Source: Cryobacterium sp. SO1 (GTDB lineage: Bacteria; Actinomycetota; Actinomycetes; Actinomycetales; Microbacteriaceae). Taken from it: 64,000 bases of DNA. The translations under genes were made by a program, and so were the position numbers. Location of the stretch: positions 434,001 to 498,000 of the forward strand of contig NZ_CP067394.1 in assembly GCF_004210215.2 (NCBI RefSeq). The letters run 5' to 3'. How positions within the stretch are numbered: position 1 is the stretch's first letter; the number at the start of each line of letters is the position of its first letter. This document shows, in pieces, positions 18,131 through 26,744 of this stretch. The notes under the pieces are model-generated. The model saw nothing but the letters and a program-made list of their open reading frames with translations, had not been told where the DNA came from and searched no databases.

Positions 18131-20676
18131 CCTGCCGCTCCCTGCTGCTTGCCGACCACCACGGTGACGGTGCTGCCCGTGGTGGCGGCCGTGCCGGCCG
18201 CCGGGCTCATCGAAAGCACCTTGTTGTTCTGGCCGGGGTCGGTGACGGCTTGGTCGGTAACCACGACGTTGAAGCCGGCGAGCGTGGCCCTGGCCTGGTC
18301 GAGGGTCTGCCCCGCGACATCCGGCAGCAGCCCCTGGGCGCCGTTACTGGAATACACCGTGATTGTCGCGCCACTGCTGGCCTGGGATCCCCCAGCCGGA
18401 TCGGTTCGGGCGACCGTGCCCGCGGGCAGCTCTGAATCGGTCACGCCGCCGTCGGCGACCTCAAAGCCGGCCCCCTCGAGCGCACTCTTCGCATCCTCCA
18501 CGGACTGACCACGCACGTCGGGAACGGCGACCTGTGCCCCCTGAATGACGTTGGTGGACGCCTCGTCGAACTCGTCTCCGCCGTACTTGGCATTGGCGAC
18601 GCTCATGATCTCCGGCCACATCCGGTGCCGGGCGGTGGCGGCGGAACCGCTGTCGAAGGCGTACTTGCTGGAGCGCTGGTTGGCATCGCCGGTGACGCTG
18701 ACGACACCCACGACGGTGGCGACCTTGGAGCTCGCGCCGCTCATCCAGGTGTCCTTGGCGCCGTCGGTGGTTCCGGTCTTACCGATCATCGGCACCCGAG
18801 GGGACGTGTCGCCGTAGGACTGGGCGGCGGAGCCCTCAGTGAGCACCCGCTTCATGGCGTACGCCATGCCGGCGGCGACAGACGGCTCGACCGACTGGGT
18901 GCAGGTAGAGGCGGGCGGGGCGATCTCGGTGTCGTCAGGGCCGACGATGCGATCGATGACGACCGCCGAGCAGGTGTTGCCCTTGTTGGCGATGCCGGCG
19001 AAGGCCACCGCCATGCTCAGCGGTGCGACCTCGTTGGTGCCGAGCACCGAGGAGGCACCCTTCTCCAGCGGGTCGCCATCCCCCCGGTGCACCCCGAACG
19101 ATTCGGCGGTGTCGCGGATCTTGCAGAGGTCGAGCTTCTTGGCCATGCCCAGGAAGCCGGTGTTGATGGAGTCGATGGTCGACTGCAGGGCGCTGTAGTT
19201 GGTGCCGGGCTCGTTCGCGTCGTTCTTCGGGTTGTAACCGGGGAAGGTCTGCGGGCCGCTGCAGTAGTCCTGGAAGGTGCCCCAATCTGACTTGCGGGCC
19301 GAATCGACCCGCTCGTTGAGCGCGTGACCCTCCTTCAGCCATTCGGCGAGAGTGAAGACCTTGTAGGTCGAGCCAGGCTGGAATCCCAAGGAGCCGCCCT
19401 GGCTGAAGTCGGTGTTGTAGTTGATGCCGGAGTACTGGGCGCCGAGGGCCTGCACTTCGGGGTCCTGGCTGTAGGTCTTGTTCTGCGCCATCGTGAGCAC
19501 CCGACCGGTGCCCACCTCCACGCTGGTGGCCACGGCGCCCACGTCCCAGCCGCCGAAGGTCTGGGGCACGTTCTCGGTCATGGTGTTCTCAGTGGCCAGC
19601 TGAAGGTCCAGATCGAGGGTGGTGTAGATGTCGTAGCCGCCGCGACGGAAGTTCATCATGCGGGTGTCTTCGTCTTCGCCGAAGGTGGGGTCGCTCTTGA
19701 GCACGTGGGTGACGTAGTCACAGAAATAGGCGCTGCCGCCGGCGGTCTGGCATCCGGTGCTCGGCTCGGTGATGGTGGGCTCGATGGGCGAGGCGATGGC
19801 GGCGTCGTAGTCCGCCTGGCTCAGCTTCTTGTACTGGAGCATCTCGCCGAGGATGTAGTCGCGGCGTTCCTTGTTGGCGGCGTACCCGTTGGCGGCGCCG
19901 TTGGCTTCGCTCTCCGGCGTGTCCAGGCGGAACTTCTCCGGGTTGTTCACGATCGCGATGAGGCTGGCCGACTGCGACGGGGTGAGGTTCGCCGCGGTGG
20001 TGTTGAAGTAGTACCCGGCGGCGGCTTCGATGCCGTACACGCTGCCGCCGAACAGGGTGATGTTGAGGTAACCCTGCAGAATCTCGAGCTTGCTGTATTC
20101 TTTTTCCACACCGATGGCCAGGCGCATCTCCTTGAGCTTGCGCTCCGGGGAGGTCTCGGTGGCCTCGTCGTAGCAGGCGTCGAGCTCGTCCTGGGCGGTA
20201 AGAACCTCGCACTTCTGCACGAGAACGTTCTTGACGTACTGCTGGGTGATGGATGAACCACCCTGGGTGCCGCCGCCGGTGACGGTGGAGAGGGCGCCGC
20301 GGATGGTGCCCTGCAGGTCAACGCCGCCGTGCTCGTAGAAGCGGGGGTCCTCGCCGGCAACCGCGGCATCCTGCACGAACTGGCTCATGCTGTCGATCGG
20401 CACCTCGACCCGGTTCTGGTCGTAGAACGAGGCCAGCGCGAACGGGGAGCCGTTGCCGTCGAGGGCGTAGATGGTGCTTTTCTGGGAGAGCTGATCCACC
20501 TTGAGATAGTTGGGCAGGCTCTCGAACACGTTGATCGTGTTGGTGGCCGTCATGCCCGAAACGGCGAGAGCGGGGGTGACGGCGACCGTGACGAGGACGC
20601 CGGCGACGGCGCTCATCCCGATAAAGCCCAGGAGGCCGCCGAGGGCTCCACTAACCGTACGATTTTTGGCAGACAT
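18127..20676 (-). CDS. Bifunctional class A PBP with PASTA domains, paralogue
   Basis: An 849-residue paralogue of the PBP ending at 14558, similar over its whole length. It has the same order: membrane helix, glycosyltransferase (EDPRFYEHGG, GGSSITQQYVKN), transpeptidase (STYK with Ser436, SIN, KTGT with Lys633) and two PASTA repeats. All catalytic motifs are intact, so both copies should be active. TACGCT lies 7 nt before the ATG and no ribosome site is seen: probably leaderless. Its stop overlaps the start of the metallophosphoesterase. It diverges from the DUF4177-like gene. Confidence 0.94.
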   Translation of the reverse strand: MSAKNRTVSGALGGLLGFIGMSAVAGVLVTVAVTPALAVSGMTATNTINVFESLPNYLKVDQLSQKSTIYALDGNGSPFALASFYDQNRVEVPIDSMSQFVQDAAVAGEDPRFYEHGGVDLQGTIRGALSTVTGGGTQGGSSITQQYVKNVLVQKCEVLTAQDELDACYDEATETSPERKLKEMRLAIGVEKEYSKLEILQGYLNITLFGGSVYGIEAAAGYYFNTTAANLTPSQSASLIAIVNNPEKFRLDTPESEANGAANGYAANKERRDYILGEMLQYKKLSQADYDAAIASPIEPTITEPSTGCQTAGGSAYFCDYVTHVLKSDPTFGEDEDTRMMNFRRGGYDIYTTLDLDLQLATENTMTENVPQTFGGWDVGAVATSVEVGTGRVLTMAQNKTYSQDPEVQALGAQYSGINYNTDFSQGGSLGFQPGSTYKVFTLAEWLKEGHALNERVDSARKSDWGTFQDYCSGPQTFPGYNPKNDANEPGTNYSALQSTIDSINTGFLGMAKKLDLCKIRDTAESFGVHRGDGDPLEKGASSVLGTNEVAPLSMAVAFAGIANKGNTCSAVVIDRIVGPDDTEIAPPASTCTQSVEPSVAAGMAYAMKRVLTEGSAAQSYGDTSPRVPMIGKTGTTDGAKDTWMSGASSKVATVVGVVSVTGDANQRSSKYAFDSGSAATARHRMWPEIMSVANAKYGGDEFDEASTNVIQGAQVAVPDVRGQSVEDAKSALEGAGFEVADGGVTDSELPAGTVARTDPAGGSQASSGATITVYSSNGAQGLLPDVAGQTLDQARATLAGFNVVVTDQAVTDPGQNNKVLSMSPAAGTAATTGSTVTVVVGKQQGAAG

Positions 20677-20727
20677 ACAATTGAGCGTAAGGGACAAAGC
20701 CTGAAAAACCGCCTGAATCGGAGCCGC

Positions 20728-20895
20728 ATGATTGCCTGGGAGTACCTCACCACCCCGCTGATGATCCACAACACAGCCGCCATCCTCAACAACTGGGGGT
20801 CGGAAGGCTGGGAACTCGTGCAGGTCGTCACCGGCCCCGAGGGAGGACTCGTCGCCTACCTCAAGCGTCCGGTCGCCGGCGCGGAAGGAGCATGA
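20728..20895 (+). CDS. Small DUF4177-like protein
   Basis: A 55-residue protein that begins MIAWEYLTTPLMIHN and carries NNWGSEGWELVQVVTGPEGG, the WELV core of DUF4177-like proteins. Homologues often sit directly before a RidA gene in actinobacteria, as here, where the stop overlaps the RidA start by 4 nt. Function is unknown. The coding start is short and internal to a longer frame that is antisense to the PBP, so only this segment should be taken. Confidence 0.8.
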   Translation: MIAWEYLTTPLMIHNTAAILNNWGSEGWELVQVVTGPEGGLVAYLKRPVAGAEGA

Positions 20896-21368
20896 CCATG
20901 TCCCAGATAGCGGCTCGTCTGGCCGAACTGGGCATCGATCTGCCGTCGGTCGTGCCGCCGGTGGCCTCGTACGTGCCCGCCGTTGTGAGCGGGTCGCTGG
21001 TGTACACCTCCGGCCAGCTGCCGATGGTGTCCGGTGCGCTGCCCGCCACCGGCAAGGTCGGTGACGGCCACGGCCTGGTGCCGGCCGCCGACGCGCGCGA
21101 GTACGCCCGGCAGTGCGCGCTGAACGCGCTCGCGGCCATCCAGAGCGTGATCGGGTCGTTGGACCGGATCACCCGGGTGGTCAAGGTCACCGGCTTCGTC
21201 GCATCCGCCCCCGACTTCACCGGCCAGCCCGGTGTGGTCAACGGCGCCTCCGAGGTGCTCGGCGAGATCTTCGGACACCTCGGCGTGCACGCCCGCTCCG
21301 CCGTGGGCGTGGCCGTGCTGCCGCTGGACTCGCCCGTCGAGGTGGAGCTCATCGTCTCTTTCGCCTAG
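20892..21368 (+). CDS. RidA/YjgF family protein (putative enamine/imine deaminase)
   Basis: A 158-residue RidA family protein, a little longer than enteric RidA (~128). LVYTSGQLPMVSG (~residues 36-48) and the C-terminal VGVAVLPLDSPVEVELI are family hallmarks. The usual active-site Arg is not in the standard place (HARSAVGVAVLP has the related Arg). Family members hydrolyse reactive enamines and imines; the variant residues make the exact substrate unsure. It overlaps the preceding small gene and is followed by a long palindrome. Confidence 0.87.
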   Translation: MTMSQIAARLAELGIDLPSVVPPVASYVPAVVSGSLVYTSGQLPMVSGALPATGKVGDGHGLVPAADAREYARQCALNALAAIQSVIGSLDRITRVVKVTGFVASAPDFTGQPGVVNGASEVLGEIFGHLGVHARSAVGVAVLPLDSPVEVELIVSFA

Positions 21369-21382
21369 CCCGCACTCGCCAT

Positions 21383-21447
21383 CTCGCGAACTGTGAGTTA
21401 AGCCCCAGAATCCTCGGATTTCTGGGGCTTAACTCACAGTTCGCGAG
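21383..21447. repeat. Palindromic element, copy 1 (perfect 28-bp arms)
   Basis: Two 28-nt arms are exact reverse complements around a 9-nt centre. Each arm contains CGCGAACTGTGAGTTAAGC. It lies between the convergent RidA and acyltransferase genes, where a bidirectional terminator is expected. Related copies occur at 22827 and 54201, the latter between divergent genes, so termination alone does not explain the family. Confidence 0.9.
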
Positions 21448-21453
21448 CGTTTG

Positions 21454-22776
21454 TTACGCCGCGGATACACTTTCGGGGCGCGGATGCCCGGCCGAGAACG
21501 CGGCCCCTACCCGGGTCGCCAGCGTCTGCGCGGGCCGTTCCACCCAGCGGTACATCAGCTGGGCCAGCACGAGGCTCAGCGGCACCGAGATCAGTGCGCC
21601 CCACCACCAGTGCTGGGGCCCGAACAGTTGCCCGAACGTCACCACCACGGGGAAGTGCACGAGGTACAGGCTGAAGCTGATCGTGCCGAGCCAGGCCAGC
21701 AGGCGGCCGCTGAGCATCCGCTGCACCGGCGGCCAGAGCGCCACGGATGCCACGATCAGCGCAGCGCCCGGCACCCGCAGGGCCAGCGCCACATCGTTCC
21801 ACGGCTCGGTGAGAACCGGCCGCAGCAGCCAGTAGCCGATGAGCAACACCGGCCCGAGAGCCGTGAGCGCGGCGCAGACCAGGGTGCCGCCGCGGCGCCG
21901 GGCCAGTCGGGTGGTGCCGGCCAGGAGAGCGCCGTGGTTGGCGGCGAGCAGCGCGCCCAGGCCGAACGCGGGCAGGTACATCAGCCCTTCGATGCCGAGC
22001 AGGTACCCCGCGGTGGCCACGGCCAGCAGCACCGCCACCCAGGCCAGGGTCCACCGGCGGGTGGCCACGGCCAGGATCACGCCGACCGGCAGCAGCAGGG
22101 AGAACCACATCTCCCACGCCAGCGACCAGAGCGGCGGGTTGACGTCGGGGCGGCCGGTGATGCCCACGATGCTGGCCTCGCGCAGCAGGTTGCCGAGGCC
22201 GAGGTCGGGGCTGCCCTGCTTCGCCATCCACGCGCCGCCGTCGCCGTTCACGGTGCGCGGCACGATCAGGATCCACAGCGCGGCCAGGACCACCGACACG
22301 AGCACGGGGATCGCCAGCCGCACGATGCGGCGCGGGTAGTAGGCCAGCCAGTCGTAGCCGGCGATCTGCGCCTCCGCGGCGGCCGGATGCCCGGCGCGAG
22401 CTGCGGCGGATGCGGGCGTGACGGAAGCTGCGGAGGCGGTCTCCGCTGTGGGGGAGTCGGCGCCGACCGGGCCTCCGGTGTCGGCGGGGGTGGGCCGACG
22501 GACCCAGGGGAAGCGGCGCAGCGGGCTGAGCACGAGCACGAAACCGCTGAGCACAAAGAACACCAGAACGAACTCCGGGCCGGCGACGAGGATCTTCAGC
22601 GGCGACTGCGTGACCCACCAGGCGGGGGAGAAGACCGCCACGTTCGCGCTCGAGGAGTACGCGGCCGAGATGGACGGCGCGGTCATCGACACGTGGTGCA
22701 CGAGCACGATCACGGCGGCGACCCCGCGCAGGGCGTCGAGCCCGCCCATGCGGTCGCGGGAGATATCTCGAGACAT
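21454..22776 (-). CDS. Acyltransferase family 3 membrane protein
   Basis: A 440-residue multi-helix protein. The N-terminal signature GGLDALRGVAAVIVLVHHVS carries the conserved Arg and His of the AcylT3 family, followed by PEFVLVFFVLSGFVL and, near the C terminus, LGTISFSLYLVHFPVV. A ~45-residue Ala/Pro/Ser-rich cytoplasmic loop (~90-135) is unusual. Such enzymes move acyl groups, often acetyl, onto exported glycans. The ATG is chosen three codons after an upstream GTG; TACGGT 7 nt away suggests a leaderless mRNA. No SGNH domain is attached. Confidence 0.87.
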   Translation of the reverse strand: MSRDISRDRMGGLDALRGVAAVIVLVHHVSMTAPSISAAYSSSANVAVFSPAWWVTQSPLKILVAGPEFVLVFFVLSGFVLVLSPLRRFPWVRRPTPADTGGPVGADSPTAETASAASVTPASAAARAGHPAAAEAQIAGYDWLAYYPRRIVRLAIPVLVSVVLAALWILIVPRTVNGDGGAWMAKQGSPDLGLGNLLREASIVGITGRPDVNPPLWSLAWEMWFSLLLPVGVILAVATRRWTLAWVAVLLAVATAGYLLGIEGLMYLPAFGLGALLAANHGALLAGTTRLARRRGGTLVCAALTALGPVLLIGYWLLRPVLTEPWNDVALALRVPGAALIVASVALWPPVQRMLSGRLLAWLGTISFSLYLVHFPVVVTFGQLFGPQHWWWGALISVPLSLVLAQLMYRWVERPAQTLATRVGAAFSAGHPRPESVSAA

Positions 22777-22826
22777 TCGGCCCACCGTAGGTGCCGTTCG
22801 TGAACGTTTCCCGAACGCCCCACATC

Positions 22827-22887
22827 CGCGAGCTGTGAGAAAAGCACCTATCCGGGCCCCCGGAAGGTGCTTAACTCACAGTTCGCG
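22827..22887. repeat. Palindromic element, copy 2
   Basis: Arms of 23 nt differ at three positions; an inner TCCGG/CCGGA stem extends the hairpin. The right arm contains TTAACTCACAGTTCGCG, as copy 1 does. It sits after acs and before the start of the acyltransferase gene on the minus strand, so it could end acs transcripts. Confidence 0.85.
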
Positions 22888-22895
22888 TGGGGGAA

Positions 22896-24857
22896 TTAGC
22901 GCATGCTTGCCGAGATGATCTGCATGATCGAGGTGTCGGCGAGCGTGGTGGTGTCGCCGATCTCGCGGCCCTCCGCGACGTCGCGCAGCAAGCGCCGCAT
23001 GATCTTGCCCGAGCGGGTCTTGGGCAGCTCGGTCACGATGTGGATTTCGCGCGGCCGGGCGATCGCCCCGATCTGCAACGTCACGTGGGCACGCAGCACG
23101 GCGCTGATGTCGGCGTGGCTCGCCGCATCCGTCTGGCTGTACTTGATGATCACGAACGCCACGACGGCCTGCCCGGTGGTGTCGTCGTGTGCGCCCACCA
23201 CCGCGGCCTCGGCGACCACGCCGTGCGCCACCAGCGACGATTCGATCTCGGCCGTGGACAGTCGGTGCCCGGACACGTTCATCACGTCGTCCACCCGGCC
23301 GAGCAGCCAGATATCGCCGTCACGGTCGAGCCGGGCGCCGTCGCCGGCGAAGTACAGCGGCCCGTCCGGGGCATCCTGGAACTTCTCCCAGTAGGTCTCG
23401 ATGTACCGCTCCGGGTCGCCCCAGATGCCGCGCAGCATCGACGGCCAAGGTTCGGTGACCACGAGCAGGCCACCGTTGCCGTGCCCCACGTGTTCGCCGT
23501 CCTCGCCGATCACGTCGATGGAGATGCCCGGGATGGCGACCTGGGCCGCGCCCGGCTTGGCCTCGGTGAGGCCGGGCAGCGCCGAAATCATGATCGCGCC
23601 GGTCTCCGTTTGCCACCAGGTGTCCACCACCGGGGCGAGCTGGTTGCCGACCACCTCGCGGTACCACATCCAGGCCTCCGGGTTGATCGGCTCGCCCACT
23701 GAACCGAGCAGGCGCAGGCTGGTCAGGTCGAACTTCTGCGGCTCCTGCCGGCCGATCTTCATGAACGTGCGGATGGCGGTGGGCGCCGTGTAGAGGATGC
23801 TCACCTTGTACTTTTCGATGATTTCCCACCACCGGCCGGGGTGCGGGGTGTCGGGGGTGCCTTCGTAAAGCACCTGGGTGGCGCCGTTGGCCAGCGGTCC
23901 GTAAACCACGTAGCTGTGCCCGGTGATCCAGCCCACGTCGGCTGTGCACCAGAAGACGTCCTTCTCGGGCTTGAGGTCGAAGACGTTCTTGTGGGTGAAC
24001 GCCACCTGGGTGAGGTAGCCGCCGCTGGAGTGCAGAATCCCCTTGGGCTTGCCGGTGGTGCCAGAGGTGTAGAGGATGAACAGCGGGTTCTCGGCCGGGA
24101 ACGGCTGGGCCTCGTGCTCGTCGGGGACGCCGGCGAGTTCCTCATGCCACCACTTGTCGCGTTCGTTCCACTCCACGTCGCCGCCGGTGCGTTCCACCAC
24201 GAGCACGGTGTGCACGCTCGAATCATTGCTGGCCAGGGCGGCGTCGACCGCTGGCTTGAGCGGGGTGGCGCGGCCCTTGCGGTAGCCGCCGTCGGCGGTG
24301 ATCACGACCACCGCTTCGGCGTCGTCGATGCGGGAGCGCAGGCTCTCGGCGCTGAAGCCGCCGAAGATCACCGAGTGCACGGCGCCGATCCGAGCGACGG
24401 CGAGCATGGCCACGACCGCCTCGGGGATCATCGGCAGGTAGATCGCGACCCGGTCACCGGCCCGCACGCCGAGCCCGAGGAGCACGTTCGCGGCCCGCTT
24501 GACCTCGGTGGTGAGCTGCGCGTAGCTGATCGCGCGGGAGTCGCCCGGCTCGCCCTCCCAGTGCAGCGCGATGCGGTCGCCGTTGCCGGCGAGCACGTGC
24601 CGGTCGAGGCAGTTGTACGCCACGTTGAGCTCGCCGTCGTCGAACCATTTCGCGAACGGGGGATTGGTCCAGTCCAGCGTGCGGGTGAACGGCTTGTGCC
24701 AGTGCAGCAGGTCGCGAGCCTGCTCGGCCCAGAAACCAAGGCGATCTGCTGTGGCATCGGTGTACAGCGCCTCGGTGGCCACCGAAGACGCGGCGAATTC
24801 TGGCGAGGGCGGGAATCGGCGGGTTTCGTGGAGAAGATGGTCGATTTGCACGCTCAT
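22896..24857 (-). CDS. acs: Acetyl-CoA synthetase
   Basis: A 653-residue AMP-forming acetate-CoA ligase. The A3 loop is LYTSGTTGKPKGILHSSGG, preceded by VFWCTADVGWITGHSY; VDTWWQTETGAIMIS (A5) is Acs-specific. YFAGDGARLDRDGDIWLLGR is A7. The C-terminal ELPKTRSGKIMRR holds the catalytic Lys that is inactivated by acetylation in characterised enzymes. It makes acetyl-CoA from acetate in the cytoplasm. AAAGGAG lies before the ATG. It appears monocistronic, bounded downstream by palindrome copy 2. Confidence 0.97.
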   Translation of the reverse strand: MSVQIDHLLHETRRFPPSPEFAASSVATEALYTDATADRLGFWAEQARDLLHWHKPFTRTLDWTNPPFAKWFDDGELNVAYNCLDRHVLAGNGDRIALHWEGEPGDSRAISYAQLTTEVKRAANVLLGLGVRAGDRVAIYLPMIPEAVVAMLAVARIGAVHSVIFGGFSAESLRSRIDDAEAVVVITADGGYRKGRATPLKPAVDAALASNDSSVHTVLVVERTGGDVEWNERDKWWHEELAGVPDEHEAQPFPAENPLFILYTSGTTGKPKGILHSSGGYLTQVAFTHKNVFDLKPEKDVFWCTADVGWITGHSYVVYGPLANGATQVLYEGTPDTPHPGRWWEIIEKYKVSILYTAPTAIRTFMKIGRQEPQKFDLTSLRLLGSVGEPINPEAWMWYREVVGNQLAPVVDTWWQTETGAIMISALPGLTEAKPGAAQVAIPGISIDVIGEDGEHVGHGNGGLLVVTEPWPSMLRGIWGDPERYIETYWEKFQDAPDGPLYFAGDGARLDRDGDIWLLGRVDDVMNVSGHRLSTAEIESSLVAHGVVAEAAVVGAHDDTTGQAVVAFVIIKYSQTDAASHADISAVLRAHVTLQIGAIARPREIHIVTELPKTRSGKIMRRLLRDVAEGREIGDTTTLADTSIMQIISASMR

Positions 24858-25054
24858 GATGGTTCGCTCCTTTGCGACTTCAGGCGGTGTGGGGCGCCGC
24901 GGCTGCCCCGTCCCTGAACCCTACACGGCGCACCCAGCCGTTTAGAGAGCAATTTCTCGCGGAAGAAGCACCGAATTTCTGCCCGGGGTATTTTGGAAAA
25001 ACGGTTCTCACTGGCACTTCTTTTTATGTCCTCATTTAGGGGGACCCGGAGGAC

Positions 25055-25082
25055 TTGCGCATCTGTTTTTCCCCAGTATGAT
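25055..25082 (+). promoter_or_regulatory. Promoter of the 6C RNA
   Basis: TTGCGC and TATGAT are 16 nt apart, with the predicted start near 25089, just before the double hairpin. The -35 hexamer resembles that before gmd. Confidence 0.6.
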
Positions 25083-25088
25083 TATCAA

Positions 25089-25191
25089 TGTCTGAACGAA
25101 AGTTTTGACCTGTAGTGCGTTGGTTCCCCCCAATCGATGCACTGCCGAGGCGGCACCTGTTCCCCCCAATAGGTGCCGCCCCCCCTCTTTT
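25089..25191 (+). ncRNA. 6C RNA (small RNA with two C-rich hairpin loops)
   Basis: Two successive stem-loops each present the same loop sequence TTCCCCCCAAT. Hairpin 1 has AGTGCGT paired with ATGCACT (25114-25143). Hairpin 2 has a perfect 10-bp stem, GGCGGCACCT with AGGTGCCGCC (25149-25180), then CCCCCTCTTTT as a termination run. Two hairpins with at least six C in each loop define the actinobacterial 6C RNA. In Mycobacterium tuberculosis the homologue (B11) also lies at a Tad-type locus and pairs with G-rich mRNA leaders. The same synteny is seen here. Ends are predicted, not mapped. Confidence 0.88.
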
Positions 25192-25586
25192 AACAGCACG
25201 TCCGGTGTCTTGCATCGGCACACGCGCTTTCCCCGCCCGGCTCTCGCATCTCCCATGCGAACCGGGCACCTGTGTGACCAGCCGTACCGCGTCACCGCTG
25301 CATGAGCCCCTCCAGGCACACTGTTGCCCGTTCGGACATCTGCGCCCCGCACGCCAGGCGCGGGAGTCCGGTCGGGCAACAGTTGTATCAGCCCCGGATC
25401 CTCGAGGTGTGCGTGGCCCCATGCCCTGGTCGCGATCGTCGAGCCCCAGCGATGAGTCCCCACGCCGCCATGCCATCGTGCCCAGCGATCGCTGTTGCCG
25501 CTCCTCCACAGTCGGCCCTCGACGACGTCGCCGAACCAAAACGGATGCCGCCCGCACCAAAGCGCGCCCGGCGGTAGCGTGCCCGC
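25192..25586. other. Gap between 6C RNA and the Tad ATPase gene
   Basis: Nearly 400 nt with no gene I can support; the frames here look like shadows. A septum-site/CpaE-like gene, common at this position in related loci, is absent. TAGCGT lies 6 nt before the ATPase ATG at the right edge. Confidence 0.5.
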
Positions 25587-26744
25587 ATGCCAGAGCCCTA
25601 CGTCGCGGTGCCATCCTTTCTCAACCGGTCCAGCACCCTCATCGTCAGCGCCGGCCCGCATCCGGGCCCCGTCAGCGGCACCGAACTCGGCCGTGCGTGC
25701 GAACCCGACATCAGCGACCCCGACGTCAGCATCCGGGACCCCGCGCTGGGTCGTGGTCGCGACCCAGCCTGGGGCCACGCTCGGACTCCGGTGCCGCCCG
25801 CCCGCATCGACCTCTCGCTGCTCGGCCCGCTCACTCGATTCGCCCGCGACCCCGCCGTCACCGACCTCTTCGTCAACGGTGATGCCGGCCTCTGGCTGGA
25901 CGCCGGTGACGGGTTGGTGCCCGCGCCGGACTGGCACAGCGACGAGCGCGGCATCCGGGACCTGGCGGTGCGGCTGATCGCCCTCGGCGGCCGGCACATC
26001 GATGAAGCCAGCCCCTGCGTCGACGTGCGGCTGGCCGACGGCATCCGGGTGCACGCCGTGCTGCCGCCGGTGTCGAGCACGGGGACCCTGCTGTCGATCC
26101 GGTTGCCGCGGGCCGAGCGCCTCAGCCTCGATGCGCTCGCGGCCGGAGGCCTGTTCGGCCAGGGGAACGCCGCCACCGCCCAGCTCGGCCGGTTGCGCGC
26201 GGCGGTACACGACCGAGAGAACCTGCTGGTCACCGGCGCCACCGGCAGCGGCAAGACCACCTTGCTCGCCGCACTGCTGGGCGAGGCGCCCGCGGCCGAG
26301 CGAATCGTGGCCATCGAGGACGTCGCGGAGCTGCGCATCGCGCACCCGCACGTCGTGGCCCTGGAATCCCGCCAGGCCAATCTCGAGGGTGCCGGGCGCA
26401 TCGGCCTGGACAGCCTGCTGCGTGAGGCCCTCCGGATGCGCCCGGACCGGCTGGTACTCGGCGAATGCCGGGGCGTGGAGATCCGCGAGCTGCTGGCCGC
26501 GCTGAACACCGGCCACGACGGCGGTGCCGGCACCCTGCACGCCAACTCGCTGGCCGACGTGCCCGCCCGGCTCGAGGCGCTCGGCGCGCTGGCGGGCATG
26601 AGCCCCGCAGCTGTCGCCCGGCAGACCGTGAGCGCGATCAATCTGGTACTGCACCTGGAACGGCGCGGCGGACTCCGGCGGCTCGCGCAGGTAGGCAGGT
26701 TCGTGCTCGACCCGGCCGACCGGCTCAGCACAGTGCCCGCATGA
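25587..26744 (+). CDS. TadA/CpaF-type secretion ATPase
   Basis: A 385-residue hexameric ATPase of the VirB11/TadA family that would power assembly of Flp-type pili at the inner face of the membrane. Walker A is GATGSGKTT (from Gly217). RIVAIEDVAELRIAHPHVV is the Asp box. Walker B-region RMRPDRLVLGECRGVEIRELL and the His box TGHDGGAGTLHANS follow. The first ~65 residues are low-complexity and may not be structured. TAGCGT is 6 nt from the ATG, so it is probably leaderless. Its stop overlaps the TadB-like start. Confidence 0.9.
   Translation: MPEPYVAVPSFLNRSSTLIVSAGPHPGPVSGTELGRACEPDISDPDVSIRDPALGRGRDPAWGHARTPVPPARIDLSLLGPLTRFARDPAVTDLFVNGDAGLWLDAGDGLVPAPDWHSDERGIRDLAVRLIALGGRHIDEASPCVDVRLADGIRVHAVLPPVSSTGTLLSIRLPRAERLSLDALAAGGLFGQGNAATAQLGRLRAAVHDRENLLVTGATGSGKTTLLAALLGEAPAAERIVAIEDVAELRIAHPHVVALESRQANLEGAGRIGLDSLLREALRMRPDRLVLGECRGVEIRELLAALNTGHDGGAGTLHANSLADVPARLEALGALAGMSPAAVARQTVSAINLVLHLERRGGLRRLAQVGRFVLDPADRLSTVPA

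Noticed and set aside
21454..22825. 463-codon minus-strand ORF in another frame of the acyltransferase
   Set aside because: Arg/Ala/Gly-rich shadow; the other frame has AcylT3 motifs and membrane helices.
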